A DNA stretch of 64,000 bases from Podocnemis expansa (GCA_007922195.1 ML681967.1:9634120-9698119); one strand, 5' to 3'; numbered from the stretch's first letter, positions 22,691 to 35,430 are shown. A program made the numbers and translations. Notes: generated by a model not told the origin, from the letters alone.

Positions 22691-23324
22691 CTGAAAATGG
22701 AACGATTCCCAGATTTATGGTATTTTTGCAGCTCCCTTACAAGGCATTAGGCCTTTTTTACTAAACCCCATCAGAAAGTGGAATTTCTGTTCCACAGGAA
22801 ATTCTGCCATTTTGCAAAAATGTCTTCCACAGAGTCAGTCAAAATAGAAAAAATCTAAATGTTACAGTCAAAATGAAACATGTAAACTTTTTCCCATGGA
22901 AGATTTCATCAAAATTGATGTTTCCACAGAATGGTTCAATATAGACAGAAAAAGCATTTCACCAAGAGCAAACTGTTCCATTCAAATACTGTCTCCTATG
23001 AACTTTTCTCAACCAGCTCCATTTGTTTTGTTTATGGCCCAGTTCCTCGACCGCTGTAAGCCAGTGACTTCGATGGAGCTTGTACCAATTCACACCACCT
23101 GAGGATCCAGGCCATTTTGTCCAGAATTTTTAACAAACTTCAGCTCCACCATTGTGGTCAGGTCTGCAGGAAAGCTCAGAACAGGGGGCGAGTGCTGGAT
23201 CCTCCTCTGAAAATATAGTTCTCATTCAAGCACTAAATAGGAACTGGCCTCTTTGGAAAATGAGCCTCCAATTGCAAGTGCTGAATGCTTTAGGATCCAA
23301 GTGCTGAGGAGTGTTAAGTGAGAC
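22691..23324. other. No gene; possible decayed MITE
   Basis: Words such as TTTTGCAAAAATGTC and TTCTCAACCAGCTCCA (near 23005) resemble a worn right end of the TAGAGCTGGTCAAA family. No exon or RNA is seen. Confidence 0.3.
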
Positions 23325-23886
23325 ATGGGAGGCAACTGCCTCACTCTGCTATGCACTGGAAAGGTCCCAGCTGGAGTAAAGTGTCCAGTTCTGGGCTCCT
23401 TGATTTAGAAAAGATGTGAACAAACTGGAGAACAAAATGAGACCAAAAAAAAAAATGGTAAAAAGTTTATTAAATCTGACTTCTGAGAAAAGGCTAAAAA
23501 GTGGACATGTTCTGTCTTGAGAAATGAAGACTGAGGGGAGACTTGATAGCACTCTTTCAACTTGCTAAGAGCTGTTATAAAGGAGGAAAATGATTGTTTC
23601 CCTATGGCCACTGACAGCAGCACAAGACATAATGGGCTTAGTGGGCAGCAAGGGAGATTCAGGTTAGATATTAGGAAAAACTCTAACTATAAGGGCAATT
23701 AAACTCTGGAATAGACTTCCAAGGGAGGTCTTGGAATCTCCATCACTGGAAGCTTTTAAAAACAAATTGGACAAACACCTGTTGGGGATGGTCTAGAACA
23801 GGTTACCTTGGGCCTGTCTCAGTGCATGAGTCTGAACTTGATGGATTCTCAGGGCTCCTTTCAGCCCGACATTTCTGTGATTCTAA
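23325..23886 (+). mobile_element. CR1 LINE 3' fragment, plus strand
   Basis: GCTGGAGTAAAGTGTCCAGT, GAGGGGAGACTTGATAGC and CTCTGGAATAGACTTCCAAG are ordered CR1 landmarks from the end of ORF2 and 3' UTR. The copy ends at TTTCTGTGATTCTAAG, the CR1 terminal microsatellite. It is 5'-truncated and more diverged than the copy at 17962. Confidence 0.88.
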
Positions 23887-26800
23887 GTGCTCTTGAAGTT
23901 CTGATCCATGTTTCTATTCCCTCTGCCACCAGCATGGTAGTCCCAAATATAGCCCATGGCCTTTTTAACCCTGATTTCACCTTCCCTGGTCTCTCCTTGG
24001 TGTAAGTAACTGAAAAAAGTAAAAATGGAGCGACAGATTATGACGACACAGTGGGACAGGTTCAGAACTGGAACATGGGATGCCCTTGGCAGCAGAATCG
24101 CACTCAGGAGATTTATTGCTTTTGGCATGCTGTCAGAGTGAGACTTAGCTTGTTAATCAGAACTGAAATAACAAGAAAACAACATTTTAATGAATTTTTA
24201 AAAGGAGTCAGGAAAGTCCAGACAACTCTCTGAACAGCCCACTCTGGGAAAAAAGGCCAGGAGCTCAGGGGAGACTTGATACCACTGAGAGCCCCCCTCA
24301 CAGACTTGTCTGAGACAGCCTCTTTGTCATCCCGCCCCAGGAAAGAGAATAATCAGAAACATCCACAGTGTAACCCACGGTCTCAGCCAGAAGAATGGAA
24401 CATCGCAGCACCTGCAGGGTTCATGATCCTGCTCTTTCCTGCCCCGGGAAAATGTAAAAACTTTAAACACAGCTTCCACTCGGCTGCAATCATTTTGCAT
24501 AAGTTATGCAGCAGACCACCTTCATTAGCACACATTACTTCAGGGAAGCCTGTTGCTCTCTGCTCTGGAGGACTTTGTTTTAAATAGAAATCAGATAGAC
24601 GTGAGTTATGTTTGTGATTCTGTGCATAGCATTTGCTTTATATGCTACTGACTTGGCAATGTGGAGGTGAAAGAACAATGACAGAGGAACACCACCTCCT
24701 CCCAGCAAGGGGATATTCAGCTTCAATTCCTACCTGCCTTTTGCTCTCCCCTGTGTCTGTCTTCCACTCAAGCCTCGTCTTCTCTGCTCAGAAAGGTAGA
24801 AATTTTTTACCTCAGAGTAACTATGTAAAGGAGGTACCCTGAGGTAAAAAACACATACTAAAGATAAACCACTTTGGTTTTTACTGTGATGTAAACTATG
24901 GAAGGTCAACACTATGACCCCATTTTATTGAACAGTAACATCAAAACAGCTTGCCTTTGCTGTGTTTTCACTCCAGATCTTATATTATGGCAAAAAAATA
25001 TTCCCCTTTTTATCACTAACATCAAGGGCTCAGTCTGTCTTCTGCTCTTCCCCATGTTCCCCCTTCCTCTGCCCGTCTCCTATAGCTATCCTTCCTCTCC
25101 TTCAACTTTTCTCTCCATAGCCAATCCCAAATGTTCAAAAATTATGAGTCAGGCTTGGCAAAAATCTTGAGATTGGCTTTAAAGTCATGAAATTATGTAA
25201 AAGTAACAGGCTTGGTGTTCTTTTTATTGACTAATTGAGCTGTTAGGCTGCACTAGGGTCACTTCTTGAAACTTCCTCTACATCCAGGAGAGTTAGAAAT
25301 TATTTTTTCTTTAACAATGAAGTCTGAAATCATCACATATCCATGTGACTCCAGGAACTGGCAATAGTACAGTTGGTGGAGTCTGAAAGTAGGTAGGCAA
25401 ACTGACACAAATGCGAGCTCAAAGCCAATTTACAGCACCAGGTAAAGATGAGACAGTATTTGATTTAAACCAGCAGGACCATAAGAATCCCAGCTGACTT
25501 GGCCTCTACCTTCCTTCTTTTCCGCCTTGCTCTAGCAGAGCTGAAAGGATCATACATAAAACAGATTATTCTACAAAATTCACTCCTTGTTCTCTCTATC
25601 AACAAATTGCAAAGTTCTCCAGTACTCATCAGGCAAAGTAACTTGTGAGTTTCATCAGTGAACACTTCTTGGCCTGCAGCAGGCGAGCAAATAGTTCATT
25701 GCTAATATTTGCCATTCATGTTGTTTGGAAATATCAGTCATGTGGCTTTGTTTCTCCTTCAGCTGGATGACTTACGCAACTAATCAACTGTGATTACCTT
25801 TTCCAGACCTGAGGAAGGACCTCTGACTGCTTGTGGTTTGAAACATTCACTTTATCAGTTATTTGATTAGAAAAATCACTTTCTGTGACCAGTCACATTT
25901 GGGATTTGTTATTCTACCAACAGTTGCAGTAGTGAAGCTCATGGATATTTGTGAAATATTAGCTCAAAATGGGGAAGATGAACAGAACCGAAGTCAATTT
26001 TTTCAGACACTGGAATGAGCACTCACAGAGATTTTTGCAGTATCTACCCTGTGCCACTTTCCAGCAGCTCTCCTTTAGAAATTCCCTCTAATCCCCCCTC
26101 ATTCTCTTTCTGGTCCCCTGACTTGGTCTTCTATACAGCTGTGCAGACTCTTCCTGCACTAGTTTGCACAGCATCCCACAAACATTCTCAATGGGCTGGG
26201 TATGAATCACTAACTATGCTTGCACACCTATAAACCTATTTGTATTTGCACAGATGTAACACTCTAGTGATCACAGAAGCACAAAGTGCTCCATAACCAG
26301 TGAGAACTGAGGATTTCTCTGTTTATAATCACCACTGAATGTGGACTGGGCACTGCACAGGACATTGCAGAACTGAAGGTGTTAGTAAAATAACAGTGCC
26401 AGTAATGGTGGCTGTTCTACATTAAGAAGTCAATGATACTGCAGAGAATAAAGGAAGTTTCAGTGATGGGATGTATGAGATGTGTAAAGTTAGGAATCCT
26501 CTTCACCCACACGTGCAATGACCAACAAAAACACAGGTGGTTGGTTAGATACATACAAACAAAGATGCGAAGACCAGGATGGGAGAGAAGAAACTGGTCT
26601 TGTATGGCACTAAAGTCTCTCTTCCTTTCATTCCTGGAGCAACTCACAACACTCTACTGGCACAAGGAAATTCAGATAACAGGGACAGTTCCCTATGTGA
26701 CACAAAGGCCGGACTATGCCACCAAACCAAAGTTAATGTTAGCAGAAAGGACTTCCCGCCAACTGGGATATTTAAAGGTAGAGTTAACATGCTGCCCAGC

Positions 26801-28062
26801 ATCCAGGAACGTGGGCCCAATTTTCAGAGGTTTCAGCTGAAGTCAATATGAACCAGAGGTGCTCAGCACCTATGAAAATCTAGAACTCTCAGGTTTCCCA
26901 AGGGAGCTCAGTTTGCCAGTGAAATCCATTATTTTCCATGGAAAGATGGGGAGAACACTATATCAGGCCAAGGATAAGGATAAGAGAATTTCCAAGAGAA
27001 CTATAGCAGAGTTAATGCATTGGCTAAATGAGTGGGTGTTTCCAGCTCCTCCCAAATATGAGGGATCCTTGCCTCAGAAAGAAACTCAGAGGAAGTTTAG
27101 GGGTGTGTAACTGTCCAGCCCCAAAATCTGGTCTGGTGTGCTTCTGTGATTGTCCCCCACCCCCTAATCTCCACTCCTGAACCCTAATTTACTCTGCTTT
27201 GCCAAGTGACCACTCACTCCTGAGTTAGTCCACACCAGCCTCCTGTGCGTAATCAGTCCCAGGTAGTGGGTGTGTACCCTCTGGCCACTCAGGTGATGGT
27301 CCCCAAGCAAGCACCCCTTGCCCTAGATACCATACAAGGAACATCCATCCTACAGGGATTTGGACCCTTCCCCAACTACCACAGACTCATAGACCCATAT
27401 GCATCCATTTAACATTGAAATAGATAGGTCCAGCCTCACTCATTTACACCCTCTAAAGTCCACACAGCTTTAGATAAAACAAATACTAATTTATTGATTA
27501 GAATACTGTGCAAATCAATGCACAATCATTTAATAAAAGAGTTAGGAGTTACCACAAGCAAATAAAAGATATAAAATGCATACTAATCTAATAACACTAT
27601 TCCAAGATTACTTTTCAGTCTATTCTCATGTTTACCGATAAAGACTGGCTGTTGGCAATGTTCAGCCAGCCCAAGCCCCCCTGGCTATGTGGATAGGCCC
27701 ATTCTCTTTGAGTTGCTTACAAGATGGTCATTCCCAGCAAAAGCCAAAAGTTTCTCTTCTATTCAAAGTGTCTGTATTTGTTTCCCAATCCCCACTCCCC
27801 TTTGTTCTACCTTCTCTTTGCTTCTGTGTGATTCTCTTTCTCCCACCTGAGCCAGGGAGATCAATTTGCATTGCCTTTGTCACGTACCTCTCCAGTCTCT
27901 GCTGAGATAGCCTTGCTGGTCTGAGCTATGTCACGTGTTTCACATCTGTCCGCATACATGATGCTACAGGAAACATGACACCATGGCAATTTTGTAGAAT
28001 GTTATGAGCATTCATAAAGGAAGCTTGCATGGCATATTTGGCATCATACCACAAAATTACAT
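23887..28062. other. No recognised gene; possible decayed LTR on the right
   Basis: About 4.2 kb. No exon or RNA can be supported. The part at 27100-28060 has long-terminal-repeat-like texture in reverse (AATAAATTAGT-type signal when read on the minus strand near 27490), but no clear TG...CA ends or duplicated flanks, so I do not call it. Confidence 0.35.
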
Positions 28063-28737
28063 TGCAAAAGAGATCTGGGTGTCATAGCAGATCACAAACT
28101 AAATATGAGTCAACAGTGTAACACTGTTGCAAAAAAAGCAAACACCATTCTGGGATGTATTAACAGGACCACTGTAAGTAAGACACAAGGAGTGATTCTT
28201 TCACTCTACTCTGCCCTGACTAGGCTTCAGCTGGAGTACTAGGTCCAGTTGTGGGTGCCTCATTTCAGGAAAGATGCGGACAAATTGGAGAAAGTCCAGA
28301 GAAGAGCAAAATGAATGATTAGAGGTCTGGAACACTTGACTTCTGAGGGAAGATTGAAAGAGCTGGGTTTGTTTAGTCTGGTAAAGAGGAGACTGAGAGG
28401 GGACATGATAACAGTTTTCAAGTACCTAAAAGGTTGTCACCAGGAGGACGGAGAAAAATTGTTCTCCTTTGCTAATGACAGGACAAGAAGCAATGGGCTT
28501 AAATTAGAGCAAGGGGGGGTTTAGGCTGGACATTAGGAAAAAATTCCTAACTGTAAGGGTGATTAACCACTGGAAGAGGCTGTGTAATCTCCATCACTGT
28601 AAGTTTTAAAGGGCAGGTTAAACAAGCACCTGTCAGAGATGGTTTAAGAGGGTACTTGGTCCTGCCATGAGTGCAGAGGACTGGACCTGATGACCTTTCA
28701 TAGTCCCTTCCAGTTTCTATGATTCTGTGATTCTAAG
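28063..28737 (+). mobile_element. CR1 LINE 3' fragment, plus strand
   Basis: Begins in the reverse transcriptase C-terminal region (ATCTGGGTGTCATAGCAGATCACAA-like block) and runs through GGAGAAAGTCCAGAGAAGAG, GAGACTGAGAGGGGACATGA and the 3' UTR to TTTCTATGATTCTGTGATTC. A residual frame at 28315-28524 keeps [20 protein letters not shown] and KRRLRGDMI, the same region as the LINE at 17962. 5'-truncated and inactive. Confidence 0.9.
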
Positions 28738-30445
28738 TGACAGGAACAGAAAAGTTACAGAGATCACAACCTAGGGGTGCACGGATGTGCATACTGTGAC
28801 AAAGTGTCTCTGTTCTTTGAGTTTCAGGAACAAAGGGAAACTGTGTGGTAACCATCACCTCAGTAGCAAGAAGGGAGCTGCCTCTACATCTTTCCTGCTA
28901 CTACACAGATGTGGTTCTCATGTTTACTGAGCTCATGATTACATCCTTATTCCAGGGACAGACTGTGTCCACATGTGCTAGCCCACCTCAGCAATGAGTA
29001 ACCCACAAGTTCATGTAACGCCAGGCTACTAAATCCCTATCAAGTCTCAGTGCCTTGAACTACACAATTCTGAGCTCTAATGATCATGTCTGAGCTGCAT
29101 GAAGATCCACACAGCTGTGGATAAATCCCCAAAGCCCTCTTCCAGCATACAGTAGACCCAGGATAAAACCAGGGATGACAGATACTTTTGAAGTGTTCTC
29201 TTCCAAAGGCCTGCCCCGAATGGTGGAGGGGATGTGCCCAGGGCATTACACTGGACAGAGTCATGGACAATGGACTCAGGACAAGAGTTCAGCTGAAATG
29301 CTCAAAAGCACCTAACGTGGCAGGCCCAGACCTCAAGGGACACAACTGGACCAAAACCATAAGATTAAAGATAATCACTATAATGTCTCTTGATCCGATT
29401 GCCAATATAGACTTTCCTGCCCACAGGCAATACAAGAGGCCCTCTCTGATCAAACCCAGACCTACACACATCACAACAACAGCAGCCAGAACAAAAGCCG
29501 TTGCCAGAAGACCATGCGGATGGTTAACAGCTGTAGGAGAAAGTAAAAGATTAAAATAGAAAAGTAGAAATGCCCAGGTGCTAGCCCAAGGCCTAACAAA
29601 GTAATCCAAAACAGTGGGCCTGAACTGAAGGTACTGACAAGAGACTGATTATGAAAGTTCAAGTTCACTGAAATTGGCAAGAAATAAGTGAAATTGCAAT
29701 AGTAAGTATGAAAAATGGAAAAGTACCTGAAAGCTTGGAGGTGTCAATCAGCCTACCGCCAAGGAGATAAATGTAATGCTTTGGTTAAACCTGACAACTC
29801 GTCGGATGGAGGGGTTCAGTGATGGTGGACCTATCAGATTAATGGGTGGCAGCAAAAATGGGGTACATGGACCAATCAAAGTAAATCTGGATCCCAAAGG
29901 GGGCCGAGTCAATAGGTGCAAATAGGGTAGGTCCAAATAGGCCTTGGAGCCCAGATTTCGTGCAGCCAAAGGGGCTGATGGCAAGTACTCTTGCACCCAG
30001 AGTACACCTAGGCTCCAAATCACTGAACTAACTAAGTTCTCACTAGAAATTTCAGCCAAAGGTAAGCCAAAGCAACATCTTGGCTTAGGATCACCAGGCT
30101 AACTGAGTTCCTGCTTAAGATCCAAGCCAGGCTCCAGATCACTGGGCTAAACTGAGTTCCCACTTAGAGATCTGAGCCAGTGGTAATCCTAAGGGAACAC
30201 ACCTTCAGAGATTCATGCACACATTCACACACGCAACCAAACTGATATTGGTGACAGACACAGAACAAAACTGATAAGAACACTGATAGGAATACATCTT
30301 GCTCAACATGCCTGACCACACTCTGCCTGACGTACCACAACTGGTGGATGGGGACTCCACCAAAGCTGATTTTGAGCCGCTTTGCAGTGGAAGTACAATA
30401 GTTGCTTCTTTCCCTCTCGCTGTTCCCCCTCCTCAGGTCTCTATA
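28738..30445. other. Non-coding stretch with an unexplained frame
   Basis: No repeat end or exon is clear. At about 29790-29900 the plus strand reads WWTYQINGWQQKWGTWTNQS across stop-broken frames, which recalls glycoprotein-like sequence, but I cannot assign it. No gene is called. Confidence 0.3.
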
Positions 30446-31351
30446 GGTATGTCTCCACAGGAGCATTAGGTCGACTTCACCTGCCTTAAGTTGACCTAAG
30501 GTATTCCCTGGCACCATTCAAAAGTTATTAAGTAATAACTTCTGCCCTGGAAGTCAACTTAAGCATTAAGTCAACTTTCAAGGGCAGAGCCCCACCCCTC
30601 GACCTGCCCTGGCTCCCAATGGGCTTGGGGGACTGATCCGGTCCCAGCCACTGCCAGCAAGTGGCTGGGAGCCAGATCTGGCTCCTGCCACCTGTGGCAA
30701 GGGGCTGGGACCATCTGCAGCAAGTGGTGGTGGGTGGGAGACACTGCCACAAATAGCAAGGGCTCAGAGCCATCTCCTGACACCTGCAGCAAGGGCTGGG
30801 AGCTGGCTCCTGCCACTTGTGGCAAGTGACAGGGGCTAGGAGCCAGTTCCTGTCACCTGTGGCAAGAGGCTGGGAGCTCAATGGAGCTCCCTGCTCCTTG
30901 CGTCAAGCATCAGGAGCTAGGACTCAGAGCCAGCTCCTCTCACCCACAGCAGGGGCTGGGAGCCCAATGGGGCTCCCAACTCCCTGCTGCAAGCTGTGGC
31001 AGCTGGGAGCCAGGTCTCAGCCCCCTGCTGTGAGTGGTGGGTGCCAGCTCCCAGTCCCCGCTGCTCATGGGTGGCTGAGGCTGGCTTCAAGCCCCTTGCT
31101 ACTTGCAGCAAGGGGCTCAGTGCCGGACATGGCTCTCTGCTGCGGCGCCAAATCGGGCCTCCTGGGCCGGATTGGGGCCCTGGAGTCTGGTTGTACCCCG
31201 GGTGGGGCGAGGGCAGGGCCCCAGCCCGGGCTGGAGTATGTCTACTAGTGTAGATACACCCCTAAGTCGACTTCAATAGGTCAACTTTCAGTCAACTTAA
31301 AGCCAACCTTGTGAAGTTGACTTACAATAGCCCCTCAGTGTAGATACAGCC
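30446..31351 (-). mobile_element. 0.9-kb copy of the 995-bp DNA transposon
   Basis: The ends GGTATGTCTCCACAGG and GTGTAGATACAGCC are worn forms of GGCTATGTCTACACTAG. Reverse-complemented, it follows the same order as 11326-12320: AAGTCGACTT subterminal words, CCAGCCCGGGCTGG, then GC-rich 'gctgggagcc..gctcc' units. Both sides contain TAT/ATA, so the 3-bp duplication is not clean. Long open frames on both strands are a by-product of GC-rich repeats. Confidence 0.8.
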
Positions 31352-31843
31352 TATGGAACTAACATATGACACCTTCAAAGAATGCCTCTATCTTTGCCAG
31401 TCTTTGAGGCTTCCGCTAGAGACAGGCTAACTGATCTAGCCAACAGCTGCAAATAAGGTTACTCTCTTTTCCTTTCTTTTAAACTTCCAGGGCATGACAG
31501 TGCTGGTTTCCCCTCCTCTCTCTGGAACTGTGGGGTGTCAGCAACCCAGAGGGATGGCAACACTCTATTTTCTTGCCTTCGTTTAGTGATCTGCTCAGAA
31601 GCAACTCAGGTTTGTTTTCAATCAGTTTTATACCAAGGATCATGTGTGTTCTGCTGCTAACGAATCCGCCCCTTGCCACTTATCTGTAGCACAGTGACAT
31701 TTCAGAAGCAGGGCAACCTTAATTGAATTCCAATGAAAATTAAACACCATGCTGATTGTATTATTTACTTTCATATTTAATTTAATAGAAATCTCCATTT
31801 TGGAGACTGACTTGCCAGTCTGTTGCAAAAGGTAAGTCTAGCT
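31352..31843. other. No recognised feature
   Basis: Unique-looking non-coding DNA between two transposons. Confidence 0.5.
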
Positions 31844-32256
31844 CAGAAGCTCTCAGCCTTTCCAGACTACTGTACCTCTTTCACAACTTCGATTTTTCTT
31901 GCATACCCCAAGTTTCACCTTGTTTAAAAACTAAATGCTTACAAAAACAGGCATACAAAACCAAAGGTGTCACAGCACCCTATTACTGGGAAAACTGCTT
32001 TCTTTCTCATTTTTACCATACAATTATGAAATATAAATCAATTGGAATACCTATACTGTATTTACACTTCCACATATAGTACATAGAGCAGCATAAACAA
32101 GGCATTGTTGTTTGTTGAAAATTTTAATTTGTACTGACTTTTCTAATGCTTTTTAGCCTACTGTAAAACTAGGCAAAAATCTAGATGAATTGATGTGCTC
32201 CCTGGAAGACCTCTGCGTACCCAAGGGGTACGTCTACTCCTAACTGAGAACCATTG
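31844..32256. mobile_element. 413-bp hAT-type MITE
   Basis: Ends CAGAAGCTCTCAGCC and CTGAGAACCATTG pair as a terminal inverted repeat of the CAGTGGTTCTCAACC class. Flanks GTCTAGCT (31836-31843) and GTCTAACT (32257-32264) match at 7 of 8 bases. The interior has GTACCTCTTTCACAAC near the left and GTACCCAAGGGGTACG near the right. Non-coding. Confidence 0.85.
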
Positions 32257-32448
32257 GTCTAACTCACCACCAGGCATATGAAGCTTTGATTACACAGCAC
32301 TCTCCATTCTGCCATCAGTGAAACTCTATTATCGTGGAGCAGCAAAGGCACCACTTCCTCATCCCCATTTAATTCAAAAGAGCTGGTGCCTTTGGAGAGG
32401 TCCCAACTAAATTAGTTCTAGGTTCTGCTAGCATGAGTTACTCGACAG

Positions 32449-33175
32449 CAGTGGTTCCCAACCCATGGCCCTTGGAGGCTTTCAGAGTGGTCTACAGCTC
32501 CCCTGCTGCTGACTGCAGAAGGCAAGGACCCAAGCAGAGTGTGTTTCTGTGAGGCTAAAAAACTGATGCAGGCTCCTTGCTGCAGCCAAGGGCATGGGAA
32601 ATGAGCACTTCTCTCTTCCAGCTACAGTACAGAGCATTGCACTCTACCTGGATCCCTAGACTCTGGGATCTCTTCTGGAGCCAGAAGCGTCGCTGCCCCG
32701 GGGAAGGACCTGGGGCACTAGCCCAGGCCCCGCTCCCTGGCTGCAGGCTATGCCCCCAGGGTGGGGACAGGGCCACCCGGCCTTGGGGAAGAGGCCGCCA
32801 CTGCCGCGGGCAGCTGGGCCCCAGATCTCCAGCCCGATCCGGCCGGAGACCAGTAGAGGCGGGGCCCCGCAGGACCCAGGGCACTGGCCCCATGTGCCCG
32901 ACACCAGCGACACCCCTGTCTGGAGCCAGAGGGAAGGGAGCACTCAACTTCGATATCCCCCGGATGCAGAAGGGAGCCACTGCCTAGGGATCCAAATAGA
33001 GCGCACAGGGCTCCACGACATGCTCAGTTTCCCTTGTCCAGCCAGGGAGACAAGAGATCAGCAAGGAGAAAGCCTCTGTCTGGTTGCAGTGGGAGCCTGC
33101 TGGTGGAAACTGATGGCTCCTCTGGGTTGTAAAACTGTATCTGTGGCCCTTGAGCCAAAATGTTGGGAATCACTG
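32449..33175. mobile_element. 727-bp hAT-type element hosting a nested MITE
   Basis: Left end CAGTGGTTCCCAACC, right end TGTTGGGAATCACTG. CATGGCCCTTGGAGG on the left mirrors GTGGCCCTTGAGCC on the right. Flanks CTCGACAG and TTCAATGG differ only by transitions but agree at just 4 of 8, so the duplication is unproven. Without the inserted family A element and its duplicated 8 bp it would be about 480 bp. Confidence 0.7.
32682..32918 (-). mobile_element. GC-rich hAT-type MITE, family A, copy 2 (nested)
   Basis: Ends CAGAAGCGTCGCTGCC and GACACCAGCGACACCCCTG are inverted. The 8-bp target duplication TCTGGAGC is exact (32674-32681 and 32919-32926). On the minus strand the interior parallels copy 1: GGGCTGGAGATCTGGGGCCC, AGCTGCCCGCGGC, then GCCTGGGCTAGTGCCCCAGG. 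It sits wholly within the element at 32449-33175, so it inserted later. At 237 bp it has no coding capacity. Confidence 0.92.
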
Positions 33176-33310
33176 TTCAATGGACTTCCATAGGAACACC
33201 TATAAGTGGGCAGAACTATTCCACTGGGAGTCACTCACAGCACAGGACTGTGTAAGAGCACCAGTTGTCAGGATGTTCATACTTATGTCAGCCCAACATC
33301 TTCCAATGGG

Positions 33311-33588
33311 TAGAGCCCTGCACAGATACAAATATGTGGATCCATATCCAAACTGCATCCGCAAGAAATGGCCCATGGATATCCATGTTGTATCCGCGGA
33401 TGTGCATATAATGCAGATATCCATGGATATTCGCATATTTGCAGGGCTCTAGCTCTGTGCAGGTAAAAATATGTGGATCCATATCTGATCTGCATCCACA
33501 AGAAATGGTCCGCAGATATCCATGTTATATCTGCGGATGCAAATTTAATGTGGATATCTGCGGATATCCATGGATTTGCAGGGCTCTA
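33311..33588. mobile_element. TA-flanked MITE with internal 137-bp duplication
   Basis: Terminal inverted repeats TAGAGCCCTGCA and TGCAGGGCTCTA; the outer TA pair could be a Tc1/mariner-type target duplication. The interior holds two tandem copies, each starting ATATGTGGATCCATATC (33332 and 33469). Each is rich in GGATATCC / CCGCGGAT words, themselves near-palindromic. An internal TGCAGGGCTCTAGCTCTGTGC junction (33440-33460) suggests a fused head-to-tail dimer. Confidence 0.8.
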
Positions 33589-35309
33589 CCAATGAGAGCC
33601 TGTAGAAAACCTTAAACTCTCCCCTCCCCTCCCCTGGTGAGTTGTTCTAGTAACTCAGAACAAACTGCAGCACAGCACAGGCTGACAGTCACTCTTCAGT
33701 AGCATTTTCCTAAATTAAACAATAAACAAGAAGCTGTTTCAGATTTTCCTTACGCAGCAGTTCCTCATTAATCCCCACAGTAAACATAAAGGAAAAAACA
33801 ATTAACCTAAAAGAGATGCTTTCTGTTTAAAGATACAAATTGATACTAAAGCAAGAGCCGGAAGAATGAAGTCCAGGCAAATGTTTCTCAGAAGCAATAA
33901 GGATTAGACCACAGGGCCTAGCAAGGAAAAAGCTGCAGGGCTTGGCTAGGTTTCAAGCCAAGAAAATCCAGGAATCTATAAAGCTCTTGAGCTACCACCC
34001 ATCTCACAAACCAAATGGCTAAAAAGCTGGCCCCTGCGTGAACTCAATTCTTCCCAGTGCAGGGAGTGGGCGGGTTCCCCTAAAGGAGAACAGCTCTCCT
34101 AAGTCCCCAGGTCTTCCTGATCTGAACCTAGGATTCTAGCCAAGGAACTGGTTTTAACCTGAAGACAGTCAAGTGCTCCTTGGGGCTTTCCCTCCTTTCA
34201 GGAAAACAGAAATCTGAACCATGTCATGAGCCCAGAGGCTCTCAGATCTTAATGAAGGGAACATCATGAGACCCTATCCAGAGAAGAACTGATTGCTTCC
34301 TGATCTGCCCTGGCCCGCAGAGGAGAAGGCGAAAGCAAGTAGTCACCTTCAGAAGTCCAGGAATGGAAGCAGCAGGGGCCATTGGATAACAGGCTGAATT
34401 ATCACTTTCCTTTTCTACGGGTAAGTGGGAATGCCTTATGCTAAAGGGACTGGGGAAGGCTTAAAACCCCTCAAGCATATCCAGTTGTTATAATTAGTGA
34501 CATAAGCAATTTGGAAGTGATATTATACCTTGCAATTCAGGACTTCATCTCTATTAAGGATCAGGATGAGACCACTATGGTGAAGCAGATTATGCTGCAG
34601 CTGCTAGAGTGAGATCCTTACACCTTCCTCAGAGACATCTGGTGCTGGCCCCCAGCACAGAAAGGCCCTTCAAGTAGGTGCAACCTGGGACTGCACCAGT
34701 CTGGTAAAGCCCCAGCTGATTGTTTTCAGCAGTGAGTTACTGGACTGTCCTCTCCAACACTGAAATAGGATTTGGTGGAAGAGGGTGCTAAAGCACTGAG
34801 GGGAACCAGGTGCCTTTCACACCAACAGTCGCTTTCCCATAAAAGCGGGGGAATAAGTATCAGCATGTGCCCAGGGGGTAGCAGGGCCCCAAACAGTACA
34901 GCCTGTAGTATCAGAGGGAAGGAGAGTTGTCGTTACCTGAGGCAGGGCTGTCATGTTTAATCCTATCAGAGCTCTGGGGTATGAGGATTCTGCCATTTGT
35001 AGGCCTACACCAAGGTCTTTCTTTACAAGCCAATGTGACTGAAGAGCATGAGAGCAACCACCTGGACTGCAGGGGCACCGGGAGAGGAGCAGGGTGCAGG
35101 GGAATGTGTTCCTCGAACTTTCTATCCTTCTTTTGTTGTTCCCCTCCCACTCCAGCTGCAGAACTCATGCACCAACACCTGGGCCTCAGCACACCTTGGA
35201 TGTGGCTCCCCTGTAACAGCACAATGCCTGGGGCGCTGATGGTCACTAGAGACTGTGCGACAGAGCAGCTGAGGCTGCTGAGATCTTTAAGTGTCTTCAG
35301 TGTTTGAAC
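33589..35309. other. No recognised feature
   Basis: About 1.7 kb without recognisable exon, RNA or repeat end. Confidence 0.45.
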
Positions 35310-35430
35310 CTAGTAGGTACAGCCCTGGACTGGGACCTAGGCGACCTGTTTTCTATTCCTCCATCTTCCACTAACTTTCTGAGTGAAATCAGGTACACAT
35401 TCTGTGCCTTTGTTTCCCCTCCCACTGCCC
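35310..35430 (+). repeat. MIR-like SINE relic
   Basis: CCTGGACTGGGACCTAGG, CGACCTGTTTTCTATTCC and CTGTGCCTTTGTTTCCCC appear in the order expected for a MIR core. Diverged; approximate bounds. Confidence 0.5.

Noticed and set aside
27100..28060. Possible solo LTR in reverse orientation
   Set aside because: It has LTR-like texture, but I could not place TG...CA ends or a target duplication.
29188..30059. Possible viral glycoprotein-like reading
   Set aside because: Short tryptophan-rich words are suggestive, but the frames are broken, there are no flanking LTRs, and no domain can be followed. Left unassigned.
30528..31253. Several 80-140 codon frames
   Set aside because: All fall in the GC-rich block array of the transposon at 30446-31351.
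33332..33580. Direct repeats that might suggest a CRISPR-like array
   Set aside because: Only two units with no spacers, enclosed by transposon ends; the genome is vertebrate.
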